Source of the DNA: Holdemania sp. Marseille-P2844
GTDB lineage: Bacteria; Bacillota_I; Bacilli_A; Erysipelotrichales; Erysipelotrichaceae
Length of the DNA stretch: 64,000 nt
Assembly: GCF_900120005.1 (NCBI RefSeq)
Contig: NZ_LT635447.1
Location: forward strand, 1-64,000
Direction: 5' to 3'
Every line of letters starts with the position of its first letter. The first letter of the stretch is position 1. Below the pieces are notes generated by a model. The model did no database searches, had not been told where the DNA came from, and saw nothing but the letters and a program-made list of their open reading frames with translations. Positions 25,079 to 32,276 of this stretch are shown piece after piece. The translations under genes and the position numbers were made by a program.

Positions 25079-27118
25079 CTATGCGCTAATCAGCGTTACT
25101 TTGTTATAGTTGACGTCGTCAACTTTGGTCGTGATGATCTGCGCCTGCGTCGGAATCGCCGCCAGGCTGGCTGTGTCGAGCTTGTCGCACTCATCAAATA
25201 TGTAAGGCAGATCTGACAGTCTGAGATGACGTTTAACGCATTCAGCCAGGTAGATGCCTGTCAGGATCTTTTCAGAGCCCGAGCCATCCTCAAACGGTGT
25301 GTTTTTGTCCAACACCGATGGATAGCACACCTCATCCCAGCTGCCTTTTTTGAGATTGTATTTGATCAGAGTAAATTGGACACGATCACCAAACACGCTG
25401 GAAATACGGCGCTGGAACAGTCCGAGCTTGATCTCTAAAAACCGATCAATCAAGATGGACTGCTGCTCAAAGTCAATGAGCGTGTCCTCTTTTGCTTTAA
25501 TTTGTATACACATGGCCGCAGCCTTTTTTTGCGTGGCCACGTAAGCGCCGTGATCGTTTAGGACGTTGTGATACTGTACAGAGTCAGCGTTTAACCGCTG
25601 GATCTCCGCTTGTACGTCAGCCATGGTTGCCTGCTGATTTTTGATCAGATTGTCATAGCTATCCTGAGCCGCTTTCACAGCCTCTCTGAGCGCTATTGTC
25701 TGATCTGAGTCAACTACCTCACTTAACTGTTTACGCAGCTGTCCGGCGCTATCCTGAGCTTGCTGAGCGTCTTTTTCAAACTCGCGGATTTGTTGTTTGA
25801 TCAGCGGTAAACTCTCCTCTGCGTCTGCCTTTCCTTTTCGGAGTTCTTCAATTTTAAATCTCAGATTTTCGATGTCATTTTTCAGTTGCTTACCTTGCCG
25901 GACGATGTAATCAAGGTCTCGCTGCTTACTGGACTCCCAGGTTACACGGTAGCTTTCAAGCGCCGCTTGATTGAGCACATAGCCACAATTTGGGCACACT
26001 TCTTTTTGTGATTCTGGTTGCGTATATTCCTCGGCATTTCTGGTGTGATATTTCTGCAACCGCTCCTGCCTTCTCGTTTCCAACTCCGCGATCTGCTGTT
26101 CAATGCTGGCAATCTTTTGATCATTGCCAAGAATTGCATTCTCAGCGGAAATCCGACGCCGGATTAAATCCTGTGCTTGACACTCAGCATCTTGTCTTAC
26201 CTTTTCCAGCCGGCGAAGCTCCGCCTCAATCTGCCGGTTGTGCTCCTGTACTGCCTCCATGTCCTTTGTCCGGCTCTCAGCAAGCTTAAGGGTCATATCA
26301 GACAGTTGGAGTTTTGCCTCGTTGATCCGCGGATTGTCCCGGCCAGACAGCTGTACCTGTAAGCCTGACACTTGCTTGTCAATTTGATCAAGCGCCTCTT
26401 GAGCCTTTTGAAGTGATACATGATCTACGTCTAGCACAGACTCCAGACCTTTAACTTGCTGCTCACTTGCTTCAATATCCTTTTTAACCGCTACGACTTG
26501 TTGCTTGACAAACTTTTGCGCAAGTCCTGGATCGTACTGATACCGCGCCATCAGATCGCGGATTGTCAGCAGCGCCGGATCGGATGCAAAGACATCCTCA
26601 TTACTTACATCGCCGATGATCTCAACGATAAAGCTTCGCAGCGTCTTATAGTCGCAGCCTTGGCCGATGTAATATGGGTCAATCATCGCCCGGGTCAAAT
26701 CAAATTTTGATGTCTCAAGCTGCCGGTTGGTACCAAGCAGCTTAAGCAGCGTCTTTTTTGCCTCGCCCTGGTTTTTAAACTTTGTGCCGTCGATCCAATA
26801 ATCGGTCGTATGCTGCAAGTCACCCGGCTCGCCGGATCCTTGCTGCCGAGGCCGCCATCCCTTGTACACTTTTTTTAATGTAAAGGTATCGCAGACCAGC
26901 TCAACGCTGACCTCTGCCTCCTCTTTAAATTCCGGCTTAAATGATTGATAATCTGACGACCCATCAAGCAATAAATCAGTTAACGCCCAATAGATGGCCA
27001 GGATTGTATTTGTCTTCCCCTGCCGATTCGGACCCGCGAAGATGCTGCGGGATGTAAGATCATATTCCGCGTGAGTGATATTGCGGAAATTCTCAATGAT
27101 GACCTTTTTTAATTCCAT
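25079..27118 (-). CDS. SbcC/Rad50-like AAA ATPase
   Basis: 679 residues from ATG at 27118 (MELKKVIIENFRNI), seven bases after GGAAGGGAG; an earlier in-frame ATG precedes that site. Walker A is AGPNRQGKTN (about residues 33-42). Two long coiled-coil arms flank a CPNCGYVLN zinc-hook-like CxxC near residue 390. The C-terminus has the signature/Walker B region, DGSGSEKILTGIYLAE and LPYIFDECDKLD. SMC-type ATPases with a hook usually pair with an SbcD/Mre11 nuclease; none is next to it, but the MBL-fold protein could be a partner. It should work in DNA end processing. Confidence 0.9.
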   Translation of the reverse strand: MELKKVIIENFRNITHAEYDLTSRSIFAGPNRQGKTNTILAIYWALTDLLLDGSSDYQSFKPEFKEEAEVSVELVCDTFTLKKVYKGWRPRQQGSGEPGDLQHTTDYWIDGTKFKNQGEAKKTLLKLLGTNRQLETSKFDLTRAMIDPYYIGQGCDYKTLRSFIVEIIGDVSNEDVFASDPALLTIRDLMARYQYDPGLAQKFVKQQVVAVKKDIEASEQQVKGLESVLDVDHVSLQKAQEALDQIDKQVSGLQVQLSGRDNPRINEAKLQLSDMTLKLAESRTKDMEAVQEHNRQIEAELRRLEKVRQDAECQAQDLIRRRISAENAILGNDQKIASIEQQIAELETRRQERLQKYHTRNAEEYTQPESQKEVCPNCGYVLNQAALESYRVTWESSKQRDLDYIVRQGKQLKNDIENLRFKIEELRKGKADAEESLPLIKQQIREFEKDAQQAQDSAGQLRKQLSEVVDSDQTIALREAVKAAQDSYDNLIKNQQATMADVQAEIQRLNADSVQYHNVLNDHGAYVATQKKAAAMCIQIKAKEDTLIDFEQQSILIDRFLEIKLGLFQRRISSVFGDRVQFTLIKYNLKKGSWDEVCYPSVLDKNTPFEDGSGSEKILTGIYLAECVKRHLRLSDLPYIFDECDKLDTASLAAIPTQAQIITTKVDDVNYNKVTLISA

Positions 27119-27159
27119 CGTCAATCTCCCTTCCGCCAGCTGGATCATCAGCTGGACAT

Positions 27160-28212
27160 TTACATATATTTTCTGTGGCTATGTTTAACATTTTCCTGTG
27201 ATACCTGGGCATAGATCATCGTTGTGTTGATCTCATTGTGTCCAAGCATCTGCTGCACTTCTTCGATTGGCATTCCTTTGGTCAAGGCCATCGTCGCACA
27301 GGTGCGTCTGAATTTATGCGGATGACACTTGATCCCGAGTTGATCGCCTAAATGCCGGAAGTAGCTTTCGATTCCACCTGCGCCGAGTATCGTTCCGGTA
27401 TTGTATGAATTCTGATACCCGGTGAACAGATACTCGCTGTCTACTGACATTTCTGATCTCACTTCAAGCCATTGCTTTAAGCGGATGATTGATATCTCGT
27501 TTAGATAACAGATTCGTTCTTTTGCACCTTTGCCGAACACGAGGATCTCGTTGCTTGTCAGGTTTAAATCCTTAAGCTTAGCTCCGGAAGCTTCACTTAC
27601 GCGGCAACCGGTGCTCAGCATAAATTCAAAGAGTGCTTGCATTCTTATCGCTACAAAACGATCTCGTGTATTTCTTGCCTTTTCAACCCGGTTCTTCAAT
27701 TCGTCTCGCATGAGTTCGATTTCTTCCTGGCTGAATGGTTTCTTGATCCGCTTGTCTTCTTTCATCTTCTTAATCGCCCGCATTGGATTCCTTGGAATAT
27801 ATCCATTATCCGCGAGCCAAGTAAAGAAGCTGGACAGATATCGACGCTCGCCGTTCAGTGTGGCTTTTGACAAATTCGGACTGTCGATCATCCGCTTTGC
27901 GAAGTGCATCCGCAGATCGTCCGTTGTAATGTCGGTGATCTTTTTTTGAATGTATAGGTGTAGATGTGAATTTAACTCCTGCCTATACACTTTAATGGAT
28001 CGATCACTCAATCCATCAATCTTTTTGCTTACCAAGAACAGCTGAATCAGCTTTTCGTCTTCGTAGCCATACGGTACGACTTCATTCTTTTTAGGTACCA
28101 GATCATAATCTTCGAGGCAAGTGATCAGTGTATTCTTTACAAGCTCAATTTCGCGGCTTTCAATTTTATCATTTAGCTTCAAAATGATTAAATTGATTAC
28201 ATCATTTTTCAC
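27160..28212 (-). CDS. Tyrosine recombinase (XerC/D-like), second in the prophage
   Basis: 350 residues from GTG at 28212, after GAGAGGTG and overlapping the previous stop as GTGA. An N-terminal SAM-like core-binding domain (about 65-155) is followed by a catalytic domain with STGCRVSEA (Arg), GKGAKER (Lys), PHKFRRT (His-x-x-Arg), LGHNEINTT (His) and the nucleophile in MIYAQ. All catalytic residues are present. It is not at the attachment site, where a different integrase lies. Inside the replication module it could resolve genome multimers, act on another site, or invert DNA. Confidence 0.92.
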   Translation of the reverse strand: MKNDVINLIILKLNDKIESREIELVKNTLITCLEDYDLVPKKNEVVPYGYEDEKLIQLFLVSKKIDGLSDRSIKVYRQELNSHLHLYIQKKITDITTDDLRMHFAKRMIDSPNLSKATLNGERRYLSSFFTWLADNGYIPRNPMRAIKKMKEDKRIKKPFSQEEIELMRDELKNRVEKARNTRDRFVAIRMQALFEFMLSTGCRVSEASGAKLKDLNLTSNEILVFGKGAKERICYLNEISIIRLKQWLEVRSEMSVDSEYLFTGYQNSYNTGTILGAGGIESYFRHLGDQLGIKCHPHKFRRTCATMALTKGMPIEEVQQMLGHNEINTTMIYAQVSQENVKHSHRKYM

Positions 28213-28826
28213 GGTGACACACCTCTCAAGCAATACATTGGCGTGACTAAGGTAAAATTGATTTCATTTTGCAGGGTATTGCCTTGCACACATATCGCAC
28301 TAATACCCGCAAAGCTAAACTGTAGATAAGACATCCACACACATTTGTAGTCGAGATCCTGGGCGACAACGTCAAGCAAACTTTGATAATCGTAACCTAA
28401 ACGCTGGATCTCCTTGGCTACCGCCAGAAAATTGGCCCCGCCGCCGACACTGGGCTCATTGGCTGTGATCTTTTCGCCGCTATATCCAGTAAGTACCGCC
28501 TTGGCCATCAGCACACACACATGAAATGGTGTGAAAAATTGACCTGTCCTCGAATTCCCGGCATTTAACATCATGTAGATGCTGCCGAGATAATCATTGA
28601 TATCATTCTCAAACAGCTCTACAAGCCTTGCGGTCCATCGGCACATTTCTTTTAACTGCTCATCGTTGTATTTTTTTGCAAGTGTCAGATACTGCTCTTC
28701 CAGTCGTTGATCGAAGAATAACTGGTTTGATATAGAGATCCCGGACATCTGCACCCAATCCTGGAAGATATCTTGAGCATGATAGCTGCCCGCCATCCTG
28801 TTGATGCCGTTGATGATTGCCTCCAT
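28209..28826 (-). CDS. N6-DNA-methylase-like protein, truncated/degenerate
   Basis: 205 residues. GQFFTPFHVCVLMAKA (about 94-109) and NEPSVGGGANFLAVA (about 123-137) correspond to the HsdM-type region before and at the cofactor motif, where DPACGSG-like sequence is usual. The catalytic NPPY region is absent; the protein ends soon after GNTLQNEINFTLVTPMY. This short form recurs in phages and may be non-catalytic or act with another subunit. Its stop overlaps the tyrosine recombinase start, suggesting the two products work together. Confidence 0.78.
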   Translation of the reverse strand: MEAIINGINRMAGSYHAQDIFQDWVQMSGISISNQLFFDQRLEEQYLTLAKKYNDEQLKEMCRWTARLVELFENDINDYLGSIYMMLNAGNSRTGQFFTPFHVCVLMAKAVLTGYSGEKITANEPSVGGGANFLAVAKEIQRLGYDYQSLLDVVAQDLDYKCVWMSYLQFSFAGISAICVQGNTLQNEINFTLVTPMYCLRGVSP

Positions 28827-28829
28827 AAG

Positions 28830-29351
28830 CTACTCAGCCAGCTGCTCCATGAGCTGGACTATCTTTTCTGTATCATCAGCCTCCGACCACAGCGAGCGCT
28901 GCTGTGCTACCGTGGTCAGGCCGTTGCCGTAGTAGTCGGCCATGATCTCAAACATGCGCCGCAGGCCATCCGTGGCCGTGCTGTACTGGCAGTACCGATC
29001 ACCGCACCGGATGCCGGCCGGATTGTGCTTGGCCAGCCAGGCCGATGAGCTACCCCAGCCAGTCTCAAGGACAAACACCGCCGCGGCGTAGACTGGGCTG
29101 ATGTTGTACTCCTCAGCCAGCTCCAGCAGTGCTACCGGCACCACGCCGGCGGCCTTGCCGATCGGCTGCCAGTCGTGCCAACTGACGTCCATCTCTGCGG
29201 TGTAAGCCGGCGTATCAGGCTGATAGAGATCGATCACGGTCACCGTCTGCCGTACTGGTGTCTCGGCCTCAGCTGCAGGCAGGTTAAGCGTCACGCCGGC
29301 GGTAATCGCAGCCGTGAGAGCCACGAGCACTGGGCGTCTAAGCCGGCGCAC
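28830..29351 (-). CDS. Secreted glucosaminidase-like protein in the early region
   Basis: 173 residues from GTG at 29351, with GGAGGATCGGTA upstream. Residues 1-29 form a signal peptide (basic start, then VALTAAITAGVTLNL and an AEAETP cleavage region). The mature part contains LLELAEEYNISPVYAAAVFVLETGWG and AKHNPAGIRCG, the helix and Glu-containing motif of glucosaminidase (LytG/FlgJ-like) domains. It is smaller than whole cell-wall hydrolases and lies among early genes rather than in a lysis cassette. It could remodel peptidoglycan during lysogeny or early infection. Catalysis is likely but unproven. Confidence 0.8.
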   Translation of the reverse strand: MRRLRRPVLVALTAAITAGVTLNLPAAEAETPVRQTVTVIDLYQPDTPAYTAEMDVSWHDWQPIGKAAGVVPVALLELAEEYNISPVYAAAVFVLETGWGSSSAWLAKHNPAGIRCGDRYCQYSTATDGLRRMFEIMADYYGNGLTTVAQQRSLWSEADDTEKIVQLMEQLAE

Positions 29352-29524
29352 TACCGATCCTCCTGGCCGATCAAATTTCGCATCTTGTCCATGATCTCCG
29401 TCTCCGTGTAAATATCCATCAGATACGCCATCTCCTCCACGATCTGGTCTATCTCGTCCATCTTAAGTCCGATATGCTTTGCTGCCACCGCTGCATAAGC
29501 GCGGGTTGCTTCGTTCGTTGTCAT
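29351..29524 (-). CDS. 57-residue phage protein
   Basis: ATG at 29524 with GAGGAGGTGCCAGA upstream. The stop TAG overlaps the GTG start of the secreted protein (TAGTG). The product begins MTTNEATRAYAAVAAKHIG and is an acidic helical protein. No family is recognised; the overlap links its translation to the secreted enzyme-like gene. Confidence 0.65.
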   Translation of the reverse strand: MTTNEATRAYAAVAAKHIGLKMDEIDQIVEEMAYLMDIYTETEIMDKMRNLIGQEDR

Positions 29525-29536
29525 TCTGGCACCTCC

Positions 29537-29803
29537 TCAATATGCTTCTCTCATTGCATCCATTTCTGCTTGAATTTTTTCTAATTCGGCAGTCAAACTT
29601 TCTTTTCTCTTTTCGAGCGAATGAAAACTAAGTGCTTTCTCTTCTAAGAATTCAATCATTGTTTGACCACCCAATTGCCAAAGGAATACCATTTCATCGA
29701 CATTCAAATTTACTGGGTGATAATTATAAACATTTTCTACTGACTTAAATTGATCATCAGTAATTTCATGCCCAATAAAATCTTCAAATTCTTTTTTTAA
29801 CAT
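29537..29803 (-). CDS. Small phage protein
   Basis: 88 residues from ATG at 29803 (MLKKEFEDFIGHE), with AAAGGTAAAAAT upstream. It contains ITDDQFKSVENVYNYHP, a segment seen in short early phage proteins, then a Glu/Lys-rich coiled coil. A longer frame from 29848 lacks a ribosome binding site. Function unknown. Confidence 0.7.
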   Translation of the reverse strand: MLKKEFEDFIGHEITDDQFKSVENVYNYHPVNLNVDEMVFLWQLGGQTMIEFLEEKALSFHSLEKRKESLTAELEKIQAEMDAMREAY

Positions 29804-29890
29804 ATTTTTACCTTTCGTCTGCCACAAATTTTTCTGTATTTTAACCATTGCCGTGGTTTTTGTAGTATAATTTCACTGAACTTGGGTAAA

Positions 29891-30256
29891 TCAGTTCAGT
29901 TTTGTTCTTGCCTTCCGGTTGCCGCCGGTTGGCTTTTTTTGTGCTGTCAGCGTCTCGCTGATCCGCAACTGGTTGACCGCCTCGATAATTTTTTGCTCGC
30001 TGCTCAGGTCCATGCCGCGGGTCCGCTCCAGAAATCTCTCGGCCTCTTCCCGGGTGTATATCCACTCCTGCCCGTTCCGCGTGCCGGTAAGCAACCCATG
30101 CTTGCGCAGCACATGGATCCTTTGCGGATATGTACCCAACGCCTCGGCAAGCTCCTTGGTGGTGTAAACCAGCTTGTACTGATTAGCAGCCAAGCTGGCC
30201 TGCAACATGTCAACCTTTTTTGTTAGCTGCTCGATGGCAGCCAGTAACTCGTCCAT
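29891..30256 (-). CDS. HTH DNA-binding protein (excisionase/MerR-like)
   Basis: 121 residues with GGAGGATTAAGGGC before ATG. An N-terminal coiled coil (residues 3-27) is followed by a winged-helix/MerR-type HTH, TTKELAEALGTYPQRIHVLRKHGLL, and a wing with GTRNGQEWIYTREE. The basic C-terminus is variable. Early position and domain suggest an excisionase-like or regulatory protein. About 30 bp downstream a short inverted repeat precedes the next gene. Confidence 0.78.
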   Translation of the reverse strand: MDELLAAIEQLTKKVDMLQASLAANQYKLVYTTKELAEALGTYPQRIHVLRKHGLLTGTRNGQEWIYTREEAERFLERTRGMDLSSEQKIIEAVNQLRISETLTAQKKPTGGNRKARTKLN

Positions 30257-30270
30257 GCCCTTAATCCTCC

Positions 30271-30453
30271 TTATCTCGCTTGTGCTTGGTCAGTTCTGGG
30301 CGTCGTAGGCTTGCGTGCCTTTTGATCAAGGGCTTCGCGCGCTTTAAGCAACTGCATGTCATGTTCCAACATAGCCTGCCCTACAGGACTAAGCTCGCGG
30401 AAAGCCTTTAAAAACTTCTGCATTTCCTGCTGATCGCTGTTCTTTTTACGCAT
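30271..30453 (-). CDS. 60-residue phage protein
   Basis: ATG at 30453 with GAAAGGAG upstream, 14 bp before the HTH gene. The product begins MRKKNSDQQEMQKFLKAFREL and is a charged helix bundle with a basic, proline-containing tail. It is the first gene after the 430-bp gap holding the RNA candidate. Function unknown. Confidence 0.65.
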   Translation of the reverse strand: MRKKNSDQQEMQKFLKAFRELSPVGQAMLEHDMQLLKAREALDQKARKPTTPRTDQAQAR

Positions 30454-30598
30454 ACTCTCACACTCCTTTCTGGCCTCATCAGTGCCGGCCTAACCGGCAG
30501 ACCATCGGGCAGATCGCCCTAGGTTTCGACCTGTTAAAAATTTCCAAGTTGTGTTAAAATTATCGTGGAGGTGATAAAGTTGACAAAACTTTTGAACT

Positions 30599-30887
30599 CC
30601 CCTATTCTTCATAGCTAAGATCGCACACCGTGCGCCAGCAGACGGCTGTTTTTGCTTAGAATGACAATCGCTTTTTATATTTGCTTACCATGGCAAATAT
30701 AATAGATTCTAAGTGTTGCACAGCAAGCAACCATACTTTACTGTGGCTGAAATGTAATCTTAGCTACCGCTCAATAGGGTCTTCGGCAGAAGCGTCCTGC
30801 CTTAAGTGGGTGGACTTCCAGGTGACGCTGGAAGTTGAGGTAAACAAATAACGCAGGCATCAGTGCGTCACCACTGGTGCTTTTTTA
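30599..30887 (+). ncRNA. Candidate structured non-coding RNA, about 275-290 nt, with intrinsic terminator
   Basis: No gene lies between 30453 and 30885, but the plus strand contains nested helices. A 10-bp perfect helix (30612-30621 with 30757-30766) is extended outward by 7 bp (CCCTATT 30600-30606 with AATAGGG 30773-30779). It encloses hairpins at 30622-30634 and 30636-30648, a 9-bp helix (30654-30662/30706-30714) capped by a 10-bp hairpin (30675-30684/30693-30702), and a hairpin at 30719-30745. Beyond are hairpins at 30785-30801 and 30814-30835. A 9-bp stem plus TTTTTT (30857-30886) terminates it. TTGACA-N17-TATTCT (30580-30608) could be its promoter, though the outer helix would then need an upstream start. 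No class is recognised. Confidence 0.7.
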
Positions 30888-31094
30888 TTTGTTGTTGAAG
30901 AATACTTGATCGACACTAACATCAGGAAATTTCACTTTAAATTTCTTAAGAAATTCATAACTTGGATTTTGATATCCACTTTCAACCTTGTAGTAATAGG
31001 AAGCAGAAACACCTATTTTTTCAGCCATTGCTTTTTTAGTTAAATCAGCCGATCTTCTAAGGTTAATTAAGTTCACCATTTCTTTACTTTTCAT
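30885..31094 (-). CDS. Cro-side XRE-family HTH protein
   Basis: 69 residues, a single HTH domain: LRRSADLTKKAMAEKIGVS then ASYYYKVESGYQNPSYEFLK. It lies in the transcript divergent from the CI-type repressor and probably acts as the Cro-like or secondary regulator of the lytic switch. The start overlaps the previous gene by 11 bp. Its stop codon coincides with the end of the RNA candidate on the opposite strand. Confidence 0.85.
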   Translation of the reverse strand: MKSKEMVNLINLRRSADLTKKAMAEKIGVSASYYYKVESGYQNPSYEFLKKFKVKFPDVSVDQVFFNNK

Positions 31095-31437
31095 CGAATA
31101 ATTCCTCTATCAATTCTTTAGGCACCGGCTGATTCTGTCTTTTGTGCTTATCAGCCAACGACATTTCAGCTTCCTCTCTCTGGATCGCTTCCATGCAGTC
31201 TTTTACTCCTTTTCTTTTTTTGATCAGATATTCCTCGCCATCTATGGATATGCCATTTATTTTTTTACCTCGGCTGTTCCATAATAGAGAACATTCATTT
31301 CCGTATGCTCTTAGGAGATTCATGGCTGCGGTGAGCTGCTGCCATGGTTTTCCGAGCTGCTTGGTCTTGTTGATTTCTTTTGCCAATTCAAGCAATACTC
31401 CTGGATTTACCATAATTTCAATTTGTTTTTTCTTCAT
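31084..31437 (-). CDS. Phage protein in the Cro-side operon
   Basis: 117 residues with AAGGAGGTGTGAG before ATG. It begins MKKKQIEIMVNPGVLLELAK and has a helical body, with a beta hairpin at NGISIDGEEYLIKK and a charged C-terminus. I recognise no family. Being in the first lytic transcript it may be an antirepressor or regulator, but this is only positional inference. Confidence 0.65.
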   Translation of the reverse strand: MKKKQIEIMVNPGVLLELAKEINKTKQLGKPWQQLTAAMNLLRAYGNECSLLWNSRGKKINGISIDGEEYLIKKRKGVKDCMEAIQREEAEMSLADKHKRQNQPVPKELIEELFDEK

Positions 31438-31438
31438 C

Positions 31439-31474
31439 TCACACCTCCTTGACGTTGGCTTCTTCTAAATTCAT
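31439..31474 (-). CDS. 11-residue ORF coupled to the next gene
   Basis: ATG at 31474 follows GGAGGCAATAAG and encodes MNLEEANVKEV. Its coding sequence contains the AAGGAGG ribosome binding site of the next gene and it stops one base before that gene's ATG. This looks like a coupling peptide that delivers ribosomes to the downstream start. Very short, so the call is tentative. Confidence 0.35.
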   Translation of the reverse strand: MNLEEANVKEV

Positions 31475-31491
31475 CTTATTGCCTCCTTTTT

Positions 31492-31623
31492 CTAATTGAC
31501 GCCGAACAGCTTTTTGTAGGACTCAAGTCCGTAGCCTGTTGTTTCAATTACAAACTCATGTTTGACGCTATCGTAGATGCCGTACCAGTTGGTGCTGATC
31601 TGTTTTACTTCGTATCTTTTCAT
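31492..31623 (-). CDS. 43-residue first protein of the lytic transcript
   Basis: ATG at 31623 after AAAGGAGAACATAAG, about 25 bases from the predicted transcription start. The product begins MKRYEVKQISTNWYGIYDSV and looks like a compact beta protein. It is the first gene on the Cro-side transcript. Short leading proteins at this position are common in Bacillota phages; no function known. Confidence 0.62.
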   Translation of the reverse strand: MKRYEVKQISTNWYGIYDSVKHEFVIETTGYGLESYKKLFGVN

Positions 31624-31642
31624 CTTATGTTCTCCTTTAATC

Positions 31643-31722
31643 TATTGCAATATCATATTACACCAAACGTTTATTTCCGTCAATACAAAAATATTGCAAA
31701 AGTTTATTTTTTAGTTTATGAT
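31643..31722. promoter_or_regulatory. Divergent lysis-lysogeny promoters with two operator dyads
   Basis: Minus strand: TTGACG (31678-31683), a 17-bp spacer and TAATAT (31655-31660), giving a start near 31648. Plus strand: TTGCAA (31694-31699), 17 bp and TATGAT (31717-31722), giving a start near 31729 for the repressor. Two matching dyads built on TATTGCAATA lie at 31643-31652 (perfect, at the minus start site) and 31691-31700 (9 of 10, over the plus -35), 49 bp apart. Repressor bound at both would shut lytic transcription and control its own synthesis. Confidence 0.8.
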
Positions 31723-31753
31723 AGGTTTGTAATTAGAAAGGAGGTATCAATAA

Positions 31754-32143
31754 ATGACTATAAATGAGCGCGTGCGCGCATTGAGAAAGGAACTCGGGAT
31801 GAATCAGACTGAATTTGGCGAGCGTATCGCCTTATCACAAGGTCACCTTACAAGTGTCGAACAAGGCAAAAGAGCAGTTACCGACCGAACCATCAAATTG
31901 ATTTGTACTGAATTCGGTGTATCTGAAGATTGGCTGCGGACAGGCAAAGAGCCCAAGTATTTGAATGATGATGATTCCAGTCTTTTCCGGCAGGCCGCTG
32001 CGGGCATCGAGATGGTTGATGACAAACGTGCGATGGCTGCGCTTGAGGTTTACTGGTCGCTAAGCCCGGATGACAAAAAAGTGATCTGGACAATGCTTGA
32101 CCAGATTTATGAAAAAGTGCATAAAAAAAAGAGCAGCGACTAA
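31754..32143 (+). CDS. CI-type prophage repressor (XRE family)
   Basis: 129 residues with AAAGGAGG before ATG. The N-terminal XRE HTH includes RALRKELGMNQTEFGERIAL then SQGHLTSVEQGKR. The second half is a short helical region (SLFRQAAAGIEMV, PDDKKVIWTMLDQIYEKV), likely for dimerisation. There is no S24 peptidase domain, so RecA-stimulated self-cleavage as in lambda CI is not expected; induction would need an antirepressor or another route. It is expressed from a promoter overlapping an operator dyad. Confidence 0.88.
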   Translation: MTINERVRALRKELGMNQTEFGERIALSQGHLTSVEQGKRAVTDRTIKLICTEFGVSEDWLRTGKEPKYLNDDDSSLFRQAAAGIEMVDDKRAMAALEVYWSLSPDDKKVIWTMLDQIYEKVHKKKSSD

Positions 32144-32151
32144 ATCACTGC
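32121..32151 (-). terminator. Intrinsic terminator of the small gene convergent to the repressor
   Basis: Minus strand: a 7-bp stem with one G-U pair (32133-32139 with 32145-32151), 5-nt loop, then eight T residues. It lies within the last codons of the repressor gene and directly after the convergent 43-residue gene, supporting that gene as real. Confidence 0.75.
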
Positions 32152-32276
32152 CCATGAATCCTGCGCCACTCAGCACAGATTGATTTAAACCAATTCAAAA
32201 GCTTGTCTAAAAGACCTGGATCATCGATCCTGTCTATCATGTTTTTAAGCACTGTTCTATAATCTTCTACGTTCAT
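32145..32276 (-). CDS. 43-residue protein convergent with the repressor gene
   Basis: ATG at 32276 with GGAGGAATAGCCG upstream; TGA one base beyond the repressor stop, on the other strand. The product begins MNVEDYRTVLKNMIDRI and has an amphipathic helix, GLLDKLLNWFKSI. It has its own terminator inside the repressor gene's 3' end, so transcription opposes that of the repressor. It could modulate the lysogeny switch, but no homologue is known to me. Confidence 0.6.
   Translation of the reverse strand: MNVEDYRTVLKNMIDRIDDPGLLDKLLNWFKSICAEWRRIHGQ

Noticed and set aside
28209-29351. Restriction-modification system in the prophage
   Set aside because: Only a degenerate methylase-like protein and an orphan methyltransferase elsewhere are present; no restriction endonuclease or specificity subunit is seen.
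29841-30065. Minus-strand frame of 74 codons overlapping the HTH gene
   Set aside because: It overlaps the well-supported HTH gene in another frame, has no start site and a biased composition.
30580-30618. 12-codon ORF (TTG start, MTKLLNSPILHS) after a perfect GGAGGTGATAAAG
   Set aside because: The TTG is also the first part of a TTGACA -35 box and the frame runs into the RNA helix. It could be a leader peptide if transcription starts at the upstream TTAAAAT box, but there is not enough support to list it as a gene.
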